NCBI GenBank assembly: GCA_011334435.1
Contig: DTPJ01000848.1
Span: 1 to 11,469, forward strand
Direction of reading: 5' to 3'
Source: Candidatus Poribacteria bacterium
GTDB lineage: Bacteria; Poribacteria; DTPJ01
DNA: 11,469 bases
Shown: piece after piece, positions 1 to 6,826 of the stretch
How the letters are laid out: every line of letters begins with the position of its first letter
Numbering within the stretch: position 1 is the first letter of the stretch
Notes under the pieces: model-generated
Told to the model about the DNA's origin: nothing
Databases searched by the model: none
The model's input: only the letters and a program-made list of their open reading frames with translations
Program-made: the position numbers and the translations under genes

Positions 1-2
1 AA

Positions 3-1580
3 TTCTCCAAAAAACTCAACATAGTTGGCATAAAAGCAAGGTCAATAAGGGCTTTATCTGAATCCGATATAAACGGAATACTTATTATAGCACCTAATAC
101 GATAACAGATGAGATGTCAAAATCAGATGAGTTTAAAGATTATGCGGAAAAAGGCGGGCGTATCATCTGTCTTGAACAGGATTATCCCTTCAATGAACCG
201 GTTTTTCCCATAAAAGCGACCAATCATCAGGCTAATTTTGTTTTTCCATTAGGTTACGATGTTTTGCCGATGAAGGGTCTTGATGATACGGACTTGTCAA
301 ATTGGAGTGGACAATCCCCTACCGCTAAAAAGGTGTGGGAACCAAGAGCTGTTAGATCGTGGATAGCTTGTGGAGAGGAATTAAAATATAGTGCAATGAT
401 AGAAATGGCTTATGGCAATGGCGTAATTGTCGCTTCGCAAATGCAGATCGGGGCAAAAATGGATATTGAACCATCTGCACAACTGCTATTATCAAACTTG
501 ATTCGTTATTGTGATGTTTATAAACCTAAATCGGTTAAAGTAACGGTTTATGCCCCTGAAAAGCCTGAAATTGCTAAATTTATGTTAGATTCTGGATGCG
601 ATATTACAGAATCAAAAACATTAGACGAAGCAATATCAAAAGCAGATATACTTGTCGTTCATGCGTCAAAAGATAATCTTGAATTATTGCTAAATATGCA
701 AGAAAAAATTGGCGAATTTACTAATAAAAGCAGATGGATTATGCTTTGGGGACTTGAGCCTGACGGGCTTTCTGCTTTCAATAAATTGTTAGGGACCGAA
801 CATCTGATAAGGGAATTCCGACTTGAACGAGTTTCAATAGAGAAGGATATAATTTCGTCAGGATTAGGGAATCGTGACGTTGTCCAATACAGCAATGAAG
901 AAATAATGCACGGTGATAAGTGGCTTTCTCAGGAAGTGTTCACTTATTGCGTTGATACTTCTGACATTGCCCCATTTTGCAGATTGCCGGGTCAAAAAGA
1001 TGAACCCTATCATCCAACAAAAGATGATCATGATCCCTATAATCTCGTAAATGGTATGACGGGGCATGATTTCTGGCGATATATATTGCAGATATGGCAT
1101 GGCAATTGGGGACCTGATGGTTCTCCACCTTTTGTCTTTGGGTTGCCAGTGTCCTGCAAAATTAAATCAGTTAAAATATGGAATAACGCATTCTATAACA
1201 CGATCAAAGACATTGATATACAGATAGATGGCAAAAAGGTTGCGACATTGGAGTTGCCAGATGCCATGATGCCCGCTGAGATTGACTTAGGCGGTAAAGT
1301 AGCAGAAAAGGAACTGTCATTGATAATTCGTAGCATACGCAAACGACAGGAGAGGCAACCTTTGGTTGGTATTGATAATATTCAGATAATTAGAGAACTC
1401 CCTGATTGGTATAAAGATAAGGTATTTCCTTTGGTCAATGTTGGCGGATTGATCCGTTATCCTCGTGGAAATGGCGGATTTATACTAAATCAGATTAAAC
1501 TAACTGATCAGGATACTAAGGAAAATATATCCAAAAAGCAAAGAATAGTAAAGACAATATTGGATAATATCGGTCAATAG
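3..1580 (+). CDS. C-terminal part of a GH2-like carbohydrate-active protein (5' end outside window)
   Basis: The frame is open from the first full codon at base 3, so the ATG at 114 is internal; 525 residues are visible and the N-terminal part, presumably with any catalytic barrel, lies outside. The first ~170 visible residues resemble the glutamine-amidotransferase-like domain at the C-terminus of GH2-type proteins: an IIAPN strand, the turn EKGGRIICLEQ, then GLDDTDLSNWSG. A second Rossmann-like segment follows (about bases 520-830; LVVHAS, IMLWGLEPDG). Bases ~1006-1400 look like a galactose-binding beta-sandwich (DPYNLVNG, VKIWNNAFYNTI, QIDGKKVATLELPDA, GIDNIQI). The last ~50 residues (YPRGNGGFILNQ) return to the amidotransferase-like type. 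Likely role: binding or hydrolysis of a glycan. The GH2 assignment rests on recalled family resemblance, without active-site residues in view. A short gap and a promoter separate it from the next gene. Confidence 0.72.
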   Translation, partial: FSKKLNIVGIKARSIRALSESDINGILIIAPNTITDEMSKSDEFKDYAEKGGRIICLEQDYPFNEPVFPIKATNHQANFVFPLGYDVLPMKGLDDTDLSNWSGQSPTAKKVWEPRAVRSWIACGEELKYSAMIEMAYGNGVIVASQMQIGAKMDIEPSAQLLLSNLIRYCDVYKPKSVKVTVYAPEKPEIAKFMLDSGCDITESKTLDEAISKADILVVHASKDNLELLLNMQEKIGEFTNKSRWIMLWGLEPDGLSAFNKLLGTEHLIREFRLERVSIEKDIISSGLGNRDVVQYSNEEIMHGDKWLSQEVFTYCVDTSDIAPFCRLPGQKDEPYHPTKDDHDPYNLVNGMTGHDFWRYILQIWHGNWGPDGSPPFVFGLPVSCKIKSVKIWNNAFYNTIKDIDIQIDGKKVATLELPDAMMPAEIDLGGKVAEKELSLIIRSIRKRQERQPLVGIDNIQIIRELPDWYKDKVFPLVNVGGLIRYPRGNGGFILNQIKLTDQDTKENISKKQRIVKTILDNIGQ

Positions 1581-1585
1581 ATTAT

Positions 1586-1610
1586 AAATCAAAATAAAAT
1601 TGATTTTTGA
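1586..1610 (+). terminator. Weak hairpin after the GH2-like gene
   Basis: A perfect 7-bp stem (AAATCAA at 1586-1592 with TTGATTT at 1600-1606) closes a 7-base loop six bases after the stop codon, and the T-run of its right arm (1604-1608) continues past it. The stem is almost all A/T, so it would be unstable. It could be an intrinsic terminator or chance in AT-rich DNA. Confidence 0.3.
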
Positions 1611-1627
1611 GTAGAAACTTTATTGTC

Positions 1628-1656
1628 TTTACAAACGTGATAAATTGCGTTATGAT
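1628..1656 (+). promoter_or_regulatory. Sigma-70-type promoter for the NagB/PIG-L operon
   Basis: TTTACA at 1628-1633 (5 of 6 consensus bases) and TATGAT at 1651-1656 (5 of 6) are separated by exactly 17 bases. Initiation would fall near 1663, giving an untranslated leader of about 50 bases before the ATG at 1713. It sits in the only sizeable gap before a run of three same-strand genes. I saw no operator palindrome around it. Confidence 0.6.
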
Positions 1657-1703
1657 AACCATAAACGGATTTGAATTTTTTAATAATCGGTTTACTTGTT
1701 TAC

Positions 1704-1707
1704 GAGG
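1704..1707 (+). promoter_or_regulatory. Ribosome binding site deciding the start at 1713
   Basis: GAGG lies 5 bases before the ATG at 1713. The longer reading from a TTG at 1671 has no Shine-Dalgarno sequence and would start close to the proposed transcription start, so 1713 is the preferred start. Confidence 0.65.
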
Positions 1708-1712
1708 CTAAT

Positions 1713-4067
1713 ATGGTTCACATAGAGTTAAATTCAAAAGTAGAGGAAATTGCCTTAAAAAGAAGCGGTCAAGAGCTTATATATCCTCCAATTGAAAAGA
1801 TCGGAGTTATAGTAGTTGACAATTTTCCATCTCTTGGCAAATTAACCGCATTAAGGTTTCTTGAATGGGTTCAGTCTAATCCCGGCGGTGTAATATCCCT
1901 TCCCACAGGAAAAACTCCTGAATATTTTATCAAATGGGTCAACTACTATCTGCAAAATTGGGAAAGACCAAATGTTCAGAAAGATATGGATGAAAATGGG
2001 CTTGACCCTACCATAAAGCCTGATATGAAAAGCCTTTATTTTGTTCAGATTGACGAATTTTATCCCGTTCCATCAACATATCACAACAGCTTCTATTTCT
2101 ATGTTAATAAATTTTATATTGAAGGTTTTGGACTTGATCCTGATAAGGCTTTGCTAATTGACTGTTCTAACATAGGCATTCCAAATGGATTAGACCTTGA
2201 TGATATATGGTCGCATAACTCAGAAATTGACCTTTCACTTAGGTATTGTCCCGCAAAAACTAAGCAAGAACAATTGCAGAAAGCTGTTATTGAAAATGTA
2301 GATCAATGGTGTTATGAGCAAGAGGAAAGGATCAGAGGTTTAGGCGGGATAGGTTTCTTTTTAGGTGGAATAGGTCCTGACGGGCATATAGCTTTTAATG
2401 TGATGGGATCAGATCATAACTCAACGACAAGGCTTACACAGATAAACTACGAAACTCAATCTGCTGCGGCAGTTGACTTAGGAGGAATAGAGGTAGCTAA
2501 AAGACATTTAGTGATCACCATAGGACTTTCTACTATTACCTACAATCCCGACTGCACGGCTATAATTATTGCAGCAGGAGAGGCAAAAGCCAAAGTTGTC
2601 AGTGACGCAATTCAAAAAGATAAGCATATACATTATCCTGCTACCGCCCTTCATTCCTTACGTAACGCAAGATTTTATTTAACTAATGGCTCTGCTAAAC
2701 TTCTTTTGGAACGACAGCATAGGGCGTTTATAAGCATAGAAACTTTGCCAGATGAACTAATACAGAAAATTGTGATTGATCTTGCACTTGAAAAACGTAA
2801 ACGTATACGTGATCTAAACGAAAGCGATTTTAAAGACAATCGTTTTGCCTCTATACTTACGGGTAAATCGGGTTTGACAGTGTCAGAAATCACCAGTAGA
2901 GTTGAGAAGGCTCTTTTAGAAAAATTAGAAGCGGGGAGTAAGGCTCGGAATAATACAATATTTTTGCATACATCGCCACATCATGACGATGAAATGTTGG
3001 GTTATTTACCTTATGCTGTAAGGAATATTCGCGACGCAAGCAATAGCCATATTTTTACTTATATGACCTCTGGATTTACTTCTGTAACTAATAAATATGC
3101 CTTGTCGCTTGTTAAAAAATTAAAATATTTTCTTGAAAAAGGCGAATTTGATCATTTAATAAAAGAACGTTATTTTGATCCAAAGGATATAAATGGGCGA
3201 AATCGTGATGTCTGGCAATATCTTGATGGTATCGCGGGAGACGATATTGTTATGAAAGACGAAGGCGAAGCGCGACGAATGCTCCGTAACCTTATTCAAA
3301 TTTACGATGAAGAAAACATAGAAAACCTTGGACATCGCATAGATGAGATGATCAACTATTTTGAGACGCAATATCCCGGTAGAAAAGATATGGAACATAT
3401 ACAACGTTTTAAGGGAATGATAAGGGAATGGGAAGCGGATTGCCTTTGGGGATATTTAGGTTTTGATACGAGATCAATAAAGCATCTGAGGCTTGGCTTT
3501 TATAAAGGTGAGATATTCACAGAAGAACCAGAGATAGATAGAGATGTCCAGCCGATTCTTAGAGTGCTTATGGATACAAAGCCTAATGTTGTAACGGTGG
3601 CTTTTGATCCAGAAGCTAGTGGACCTGATACACATTATAAAGTGCTTCAAGCGATTGCAGAGGCATTGAAACAATATCAAGCGAAGACAAATTGCTCTGA
3701 TATAGAGATATTAGGATATAGAAATGTATGGTATCGCTTTCATCCATCAGAGGCAAACATCTTCGTTCCAGTATCGCTCAATATGTTTGCGGTAATGCAA
3801 AATGCGTTTATGAATGCCTTTGTATCGCAGAAAGACGCGTCTTTTCCGAGTTATGAATGTGATGCGCCTTTCTCTGTCTTGGCACAACAAATACAAGTTC
3901 AGCAATATCAAATGCTGAAAACCTGTCTTGGTCGTCAATTCTTCAATGAGCATCCAAGTCCGTTAATAAGGGCAACGAGAGGCTTTGTCTTCCTTCGCAA
4001 GATGAATCTTGACGAATTCTGCTCTTATGCTCGTGAGTTAAAAAAGATGACTGAGGATGCGTCCTGA
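1713..4067 (+). CDS. nagB: Glucosamine-6-phosphate deaminase (NagB-like) fused to a PIG-L-type deacetylase
   Basis: This 784-residue cytoplasmic protein joins two enzymes of amino-sugar catabolism. The NagB half (about residues 20-350) shows the phosphate loop SLPTGKTPE, the catalytic-Asp motif QIDEFYP (D114) and GGIGPDGHIAFN (D223, H225). NagB converts glucosamine-6-phosphate to fructose-6-phosphate and ammonia. The Glu that follows this motif in E. coli NagB (FNEP, Glu148) is Val230 here (FNVM), so activity may differ. After a helical linker, the PIG-L/LmbE half (from about residue 415) has PHHDDEMLG (H423, D425, D426: the zinc/catalytic motif) and GPDTHYKV (H641, likely zinc ligand). PIG-L enzymes remove N-acetyl groups from GlcNAc-type sugars. 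The same fusion is known from Bacteroidetes proteins annotated as glucosamine-6-phosphate deaminase-like. Ordinary NagB is ~260 residues. A bifunctional deacetylase-deaminase is plausible but inferred. The next gene starts 33 bases downstream. Confidence 0.9.
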   Translation: MVHIELNSKVEEIALKRSGQELIYPPIEKIGVIVVDNFPSLGKLTALRFLEWVQSNPGGVISLPTGKTPEYFIKWVNYYLQNWERPNVQKDMDENGLDPTIKPDMKSLYFVQIDEFYPVPSTYHNSFYFYVNKFYIEGFGLDPDKALLIDCSNIGIPNGLDLDDIWSHNSEIDLSLRYCPAKTKQEQLQKAVIENVDQWCYEQEERIRGLGGIGFFLGGIGPDGHIAFNVMGSDHNSTTRLTQINYETQSAAAVDLGGIEVAKRHLVITIGLSTITYNPDCTAIIIAAGEAKAKVVSDAIQKDKHIHYPATALHSLRNARFYLTNGSAKLLLERQHRAFISIETLPDELIQKIVIDLALEKRKRIRDLNESDFKDNRFASILTGKSGLTVSEITSRVEKALLEKLEAGSKARNNTIFLHTSPHHDDEMLGYLPYAVRNIRDASNSHIFTYMTSGFTSVTNKYALSLVKKLKYFLEKGEFDHLIKERYFDPKDINGRNRDVWQYLDGIAGDDIVMKDEGEARRMLRNLIQIYDEENIENLGHRIDEMINYFETQYPGRKDMEHIQRFKGMIREWEADCLWGYLGFDTRSIKHLRLGFYKGEIFTEEPEIDRDVQPILRVLMDTKPNVVTVAFDPEASGPDTHYKVLQAIAEALKQYQAKTNCSDIEILGYRNVWYRFHPSEANIFVPVSLNMFAVMQNAFMNAFVSQKDASFPSYECDAPFSVLAQQIQVQQYQMLKTCLGRQFFNEHPSPLIRATRGFVFLRKMNLDEFCSYARELKKMTEDAS

Positions 4068-4100
4068 CTTATCTAACACTCTAAAACGGGAGGCAAGACT

Positions 4101-5117
4101 ATGAGGCTAAACCGAAATTTGTTAATAACCTTGTGCTTGATCATATCTGTTATTATTCTCTTAGGGTGTGAGGAGAATAAGGAATGGAAAAAGGCTCAAC
4201 AGGCTAATACAATAGAGTCTTATCAAGCCTATTTAAAGCAATTCCCCAGCGGGAAAAATTCCGTTAAGGCAAAATCAGCGATTGAAAACCTTGAATGGGA
4301 AAAAGCAGAACAATCAAAAATGCTTGGCGATTATCTTATCTTTATGAAAAAATATCCTAAAAGTCCACGTTATGCTCAGGCTAAAGCAGAGGCGGATAAA
4401 CTTATGATCCCAAAAGGGAAAGATGGAAGGTTGATGACCTTAATTCCCGAAGGCGAATTTGAAATGGGCTGTAATGAAGGGCATGAAGATGAAAAACCTG
4501 TCCATAAGGTTTTTGTAAAGGCTTTCTATATTGACATCTATGAAGTTACAAATGCTGATTACAAGAAATTTGTAGATGCCACAAATTACAAAAAACCAGC
4601 CAGTTGGAAAGAGCCAACCCTGAGTGGTGCAGATCAGCCCGTTGTCAGAGTCACGTGGTATGATGCCCAAGAATATTGCAAATGGGCTGGAAAACGACTT
4701 CCTACCGAGGCAGAATGGGAAAAAGCAGCAAGAGGCGGATTGGTCGGAAAACTCTATCCTTGGGGAGATAAGCTATTCCACGACTATGCAAATTACTATG
4801 GCACAGGGGGAAAGGATTTCTGGGAAATGCCTGCAAGTGTTGGATCGTTTGATCCTAATAGATATGGTCTTTTTGATATGGCTGGTAATGTCCAAGAATG
4901 GTGTGCCGACTGGTATGATGCAAAATATTATTCATCATCTCCAAACCAAAATCCAACAGGTCCAAAGTCGGGAACGTCGGTTGTTGTCCGCGGCGGTTCG
5001 TGGGGTGATGATGTGCAAAATACAAGGGATTCTGGGCTTCGTGTCGCCAAACGTAGATTCTTAGACCCTTATGAAGCGGATAATTATACGGGTTTTCGCT
5101 GTGTAATGGATAAATAA
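4101..5117 (+). CDS. Lipoprotein with tandem 37-residue repeats and an FGE/SUMF1-like domain lacking the catalytic cysteines
   Basis: The protein has 338 residues. A short basic start and hydrophobic core end in the lipobox LLGC (C23), so it should be lipid-anchored outside the cytoplasmic membrane. Two tandem repeats of exactly 37 residues follow (E28-L64 and E65-L101, 11 identical positions), each with EW.KA.Q, Y..., P and an AK helix; they resemble short helical repeats often placed before this domain. From about residue 108 it is an FGE-sulfatase domain: LIPEGEFEMG, YEVTNADYKKFV, PVVRVTWYDAQEYCKWAGKRLPTE (split here only by convention), GNVQEWCADW, VVRGGSW and GFRCVMDK. The RGGSW stretch is followed by GDDVQNTRD where sulfatase-modifying enzymes carry their redox cysteine pair, so sulfatase activation is unlikely; a structural, binding or C-type-lectin-like role is more likely. 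GGGAGG at 4088-4093 sets the start. It is 58 bases before the next gene, in the same probable operon. Confidence 0.9.
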   Translation: MRLNRNLLITLCLIISVIILLGCEENKEWKKAQQANTIESYQAYLKQFPSGKNSVKAKSAIENLEWEKAEQSKMLGDYLIFMKKYPKSPRYAQAKAEADKLMIPKGKDGRLMTLIPEGEFEMGCNEGHEDEKPVHKVFVKAFYIDIYEVTNADYKKFVDATNYKKPASWKEPTLSGADQPVVRVTWYDAQEYCKWAGKRLPTEAEWEKAARGGLVGKLYPWGDKLFHDYANYYGTGGKDFWEMPASVGSFDPNRYGLFDMAGNVQEWCADWYDAKYYSSSPNQNPTGPKSGTSVVVRGGSWGDDVQNTRDSGLRVAKRRFLDPYEADNYTGFRCVMDK

Positions 5118-5164
5118 GAGACTAAAAATTGAGGCAAGAATTCAGTCCTTAAACTTATTGATTA

Positions 5165-5169
5165 GGAGG
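5165..5169 (+). promoter_or_regulatory. Ribosome binding site deciding the start at 5176
   Basis: GGAGG sits 6 bases before the ATG at 5176. An upstream in-frame TTG at 5158 would put this site inside the coding region and has no ribosome binding site of its own. Confidence 0.75.
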
Positions 5170-5175
5170 CAAAAG

Positions 5176-6417
5176 ATGCAAGCTGAGATCATGCGTCATG
5201 CATTAGACCGCGTCCCTTTATCGCTGATAATTGATGATTCTACATTATTGGTAAATCTGAATTACTTTTTTATCAGAGATCGTAACATAGCAACTGGCGA
5301 AAATCAAAGATGGGAAGACATACCAGTCGTGCATCCAGAATCTTTCACCCGCGAGTTTGCGGAATGGTGTATTGAAAACGGGATTAAAGGCAAATTTAGC
5401 GTTGTTCCTTGTCCTGCTGCTTTGGGACGCATAGATCAAGGCTTGCCATTATTCAGTAAAGCTCAACAGGAAAGCTGGCTTAAAATGTGTAGAGAATTGA
5501 TACACAAAGCCTTTGATATAACTCCCGAAATGATAACCCATACTTTTGTAGTTGACCTAAAAAATTTTCAACCGTTAGAATCGAGGATATGGGAACAATA
5601 CGAATGGGCAAGATTGCCTGTTGATCAAGAGGAACTTCTCATTGAATATATCGCAACCGCATGTAGAATACTTCACAATGTCGGTCTTACTCCCGAAGGC
5701 GTGACATCTCCCGGTGGATTTGGTGGTCATCCGCTTGAATTGTATGCCAAAATTACAGGCATAGCTGTCAGAGAAGTCACAGGAAATCCTACGCCATATT
5801 TCTTTAAACGCTTTGCTGGTGGCGATACTGTTGAGGTGCCTGTTTGGTATCCTGACAGAGATAATGGTACCGCAGTTGGCGAGATACTCGCTTCCACAGA
5901 CGATTGGACAGGTTCATGGACTGGATATGACAAAGTAAGCGTTGACAAATATATAACATCTGACCTACAAGGTGGACGGCTACCTGCGTTGATAAATGCT
6001 GGAGAACCTGCTGTTTTATGCAGTCATTGGCAGGGATTTTATGGCATGCACAATGACGATAGACGAGGGTTTAATACACTTAAAGCTGTTGTCCATCGCT
6101 TGAAACAGCTTGATCCGAATGGTGAAAAAACTCAATGGCGAAAATGTAGTGAAATCACAAATTATTCCTGTGCTAAAAAAATGGCTAATATATCCGTTGA
6201 TGGCAACTTTATTAATCTTGATTTGCCCGTTTTAGTGCCTGATCTTACTTTGCGTGTAAAAGGAGCAGAAATTAAAGGTGTCTTCGTAGGAGAAAATCCT
6301 TTGAAACCTGTCAACTCTCGTTCTGCTTTCAAAAGTGGCACTTTCTTTATAGACGGAGATCAGACACTTATAGCATTTGATCCAAAAGAGCGTAAGGTTA
6401 CCGTTAAAATAGTTTGA
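5176..6417 (+). CDS. Polysaccharide deacetylase (NodB-fold)-like protein
   Basis: The protein has 413 residues with no signal peptide. The pattern fits a NodB-type (beta/alpha) barrel: LSLIIDDST near the N-terminus (D20, D21; cf. the catalytic and metal Asp pair), KGKFSVVPCPAALG, ITHTFVVDL (H122, candidate metal ligand), VTSPGGFGGH (178-185) and LCSHWQGFYG (H284) late in the fold. About 70 C-terminal residues (from ~340) look like a separate small beta domain. I recall similar uncharacterised proteins sharing the RVPLSLLIDD opening and the GKFSVVPCP motif, sometimes called polysaccharide deacetylase, in Lentisphaerae- and Firmicutes-type genomes. NodB enzymes remove acetyl groups from amino-sugar polymers, which fits the NagB/PIG-L gene upstream. 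The substrate is unknown, and the H-x(3)-H metal pair of classical NodB is not visible, so activity is inferred. Confidence 0.72.
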   Translation: MQAEIMRHALDRVPLSLIIDDSTLLVNLNYFFIRDRNIATGENQRWEDIPVVHPESFTREFAEWCIENGIKGKFSVVPCPAALGRIDQGLPLFSKAQQESWLKMCRELIHKAFDITPEMITHTFVVDLKNFQPLESRIWEQYEWARLPVDQEELLIEYIATACRILHNVGLTPEGVTSPGGFGGHPLELYAKITGIAVREVTGNPTPYFFKRFAGGDTVEVPVWYPDRDNGTAVGEILASTDDWTGSWTGYDKVSVDKYITSDLQGGRLPALINAGEPAVLCSHWQGFYGMHNDDRRGFNTLKAVVHRLKQLDPNGEKTQWRKCSEITNYSCAKKMANISVDGNFINLDLPVLVPDLTLRVKGAEIKGVFVGENPLKPVNSRSAFKSGTFFIDGDQTLIAFDPKERKVTVKIV

Positions 6418-6428
6418 GTTGATAAACT

Positions 6429-6436
6429 TAATTTTA
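6429..6436 (+). repeat. Left copy of an 8-bp direct repeat (putative target-site duplication)
   Basis: TAATTTTA directly precedes the left inverted repeat and is repeated exactly at 6771-6778, directly after the right inverted repeat. Confidence 0.5.
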
Positions 6437-6454
6437 CTAAACTTTGGACAATTT
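6437..6454 (+). repeat. Left terminal inverted repeat
   Basis: CTAAACTTTGGACAATTT, pairing with 6753-6770 at 16 of 18 positions. Confidence 0.6.
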
Positions 6455-6545
6455 ACAGATTGTAATCACATAAAATTAATTGATTTGTAATTTAAGCTCA
6501 TAATTGAACTTTTTAGTCAGAAAATCTCTCTAAATCTCCCTCTTT

Positions 6546-6596
6546 CAAAGGGAAACTTTAATGGTCTTTTTCAAGTGGAAACTTTTTGGTTCTTTT
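6546..6596 (+). repeat. Tandem pair of imperfect 25-bp repeats inside the MITE-like element
   Basis: Bases 6546-6570 and 6572-6596 match at 19 of 25 positions. Both begin with CAA, share a GGAAACTTT core and end in CTTTT. Confidence 0.45.
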
Positions 6597-6601
6597 CCAT
6601 T

Positions 6602-6629
6602 GAGATTTTTCGCTTCGCTCAAAATGACA
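6602..6629 (-). repeat. Palindromic dispersed-type repeat, copy 1
   Basis: Read on the minus strand it starts TGTCATTTTGAGCGAAGCG and continues into an A-run and TCTC. It is the same unit as 6652-6679 in opposite orientation. Similar short TGTCA...TGA.CGAAG.GAA...TCT units are scattered in many bacterial genomes. Its 13-base plus-strand edge CTCAAAATGACAT (6618-6630) is repeated at 6634-6646. Confidence 0.6.
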
Positions 6630-6651
6630 TATTCTCAAAATGACATTTATA

Positions 6652-6679
6652 TGTCACCCTGAACGAAGTGAAGGGTCTT
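6652..6679 (+). repeat. Palindromic dispersed-type repeat, copy 2
   Basis: It begins TGTCACCCTGAACGAAGTG and ends AAGGGTCTT. The CCC and GGG triplets take the places of TTT and AAA in copy 1, so the paired arms have changed together. Confidence 0.6.
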
Positions 6680-6752
6680 TTTAATGTTTAAGTATTGGTT
6701 TTCTATTACTATTAGAAGTAAATCTGTTTAGCTAACAACATTTTTTAACTCA

Positions 6753-6770
6753 AAATTGTCCAGACTTTAG
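6753..6770 (-). repeat. Right terminal inverted repeat
   Basis: The reverse complement is CTAAAGTCTGGACAATTT, differing from the left end at two positions. Confidence 0.6.
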
Positions 6771-6778
6771 TAATTTTA
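6771..6778 (+). repeat. Right copy of the 8-bp direct repeat (putative target-site duplication)
   Basis: TAATTTTA, identical to 6429-6436 and directly abutting the right inverted repeat. Confidence 0.5.
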
Positions 6779-6816
6779 AGGCATTAATCAATTCAAGCAA
6801 ATATTAACTATTATAT

Positions 6817-6821
6817 GGAGG
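6817..6821 (+). promoter_or_regulatory. Ribosome binding site deciding the start at 6827
   Basis: GGAGG lies 5 bases before the ATG at 6827. An in-frame ATG at 6815 overlaps this site and has no Shine-Dalgarno sequence of its own. I found no convincing -35/-10 pair between the MITE-like element and this site. Confidence 0.8.
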
Positions 6822-6826
6822 TTTTT

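Larger units (their letters stand above)
6437..6770. mobile_element. Putative MITE-like non-autonomous element of about 334 bp
   Basis: The gap 6418-6826 has no plausible gene but has the outline of a miniature inverted-repeat element. The left end CTAAACTTTGGACAATTT (6437-6454) matches the reverse complement of 6753-6770 at 16 of 18 positions. A perfect 8-bp direct repeat, TAATTTTA, abuts both ends (6429-6436 and 6771-6778), as expected of a target-site duplication. The interior has no long open frame and carries several short repeats. The parental transposase family is not recognisable from these ends. Because the flanks are also partly complementary, the inverted repeat can be drawn out to 6427-6780 (24 of 28 matches), so the exact boundaries are uncertain. 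It separates the two plus-strand gene groups. Confidence 0.55.

Noticed and set aside
659..1128. Overlapping minus-strand open frames of 62-78 codons
   Set aside because: They are antisense to the GH2-like gene, have no motifs and no start signals, and similar ones occur opposite every long gene here.
1671..1712. TTG-initiated extension of the NagB/PIG-L protein by 14 residues
   Set aside because: No Shine-Dalgarno sequence; the ATG at 1713 has GAGG at proper spacing and the NagB homology begins after it.
4624..5064. A 146-codon plus-strand open frame inside the FGE-like gene
   Set aside because: It lies entirely within a clearly coding region in another frame, shows no domain-like sequence and has no ribosome binding site. 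It is a frame shadow.
4101..5117. Calling the FGE-like protein an active sulfatase-modifying enzyme
   Set aside because: The expected cysteine pair after RGGSW is absent and no sulfatase is nearby.
5131..5160. Second GAGGCAAGA-type site upstream of the NodB-like gene, resembling the leader of the preceding gene
   Set aside because: No start codon at usable distance follows it; probably a coincidental or decayed ribosome binding site.
6546..6679. CRISPR array
   Set aside because: The repeats are of different types, occur only twice each, are imperfect, and lack uniform spacers.
6418..6826. Small gene or riboswitch in the long gap
   Set aside because: No open frame with a ribosome binding site and no recognisable riboswitch core; the inverted ends with direct repeats explain the region better.
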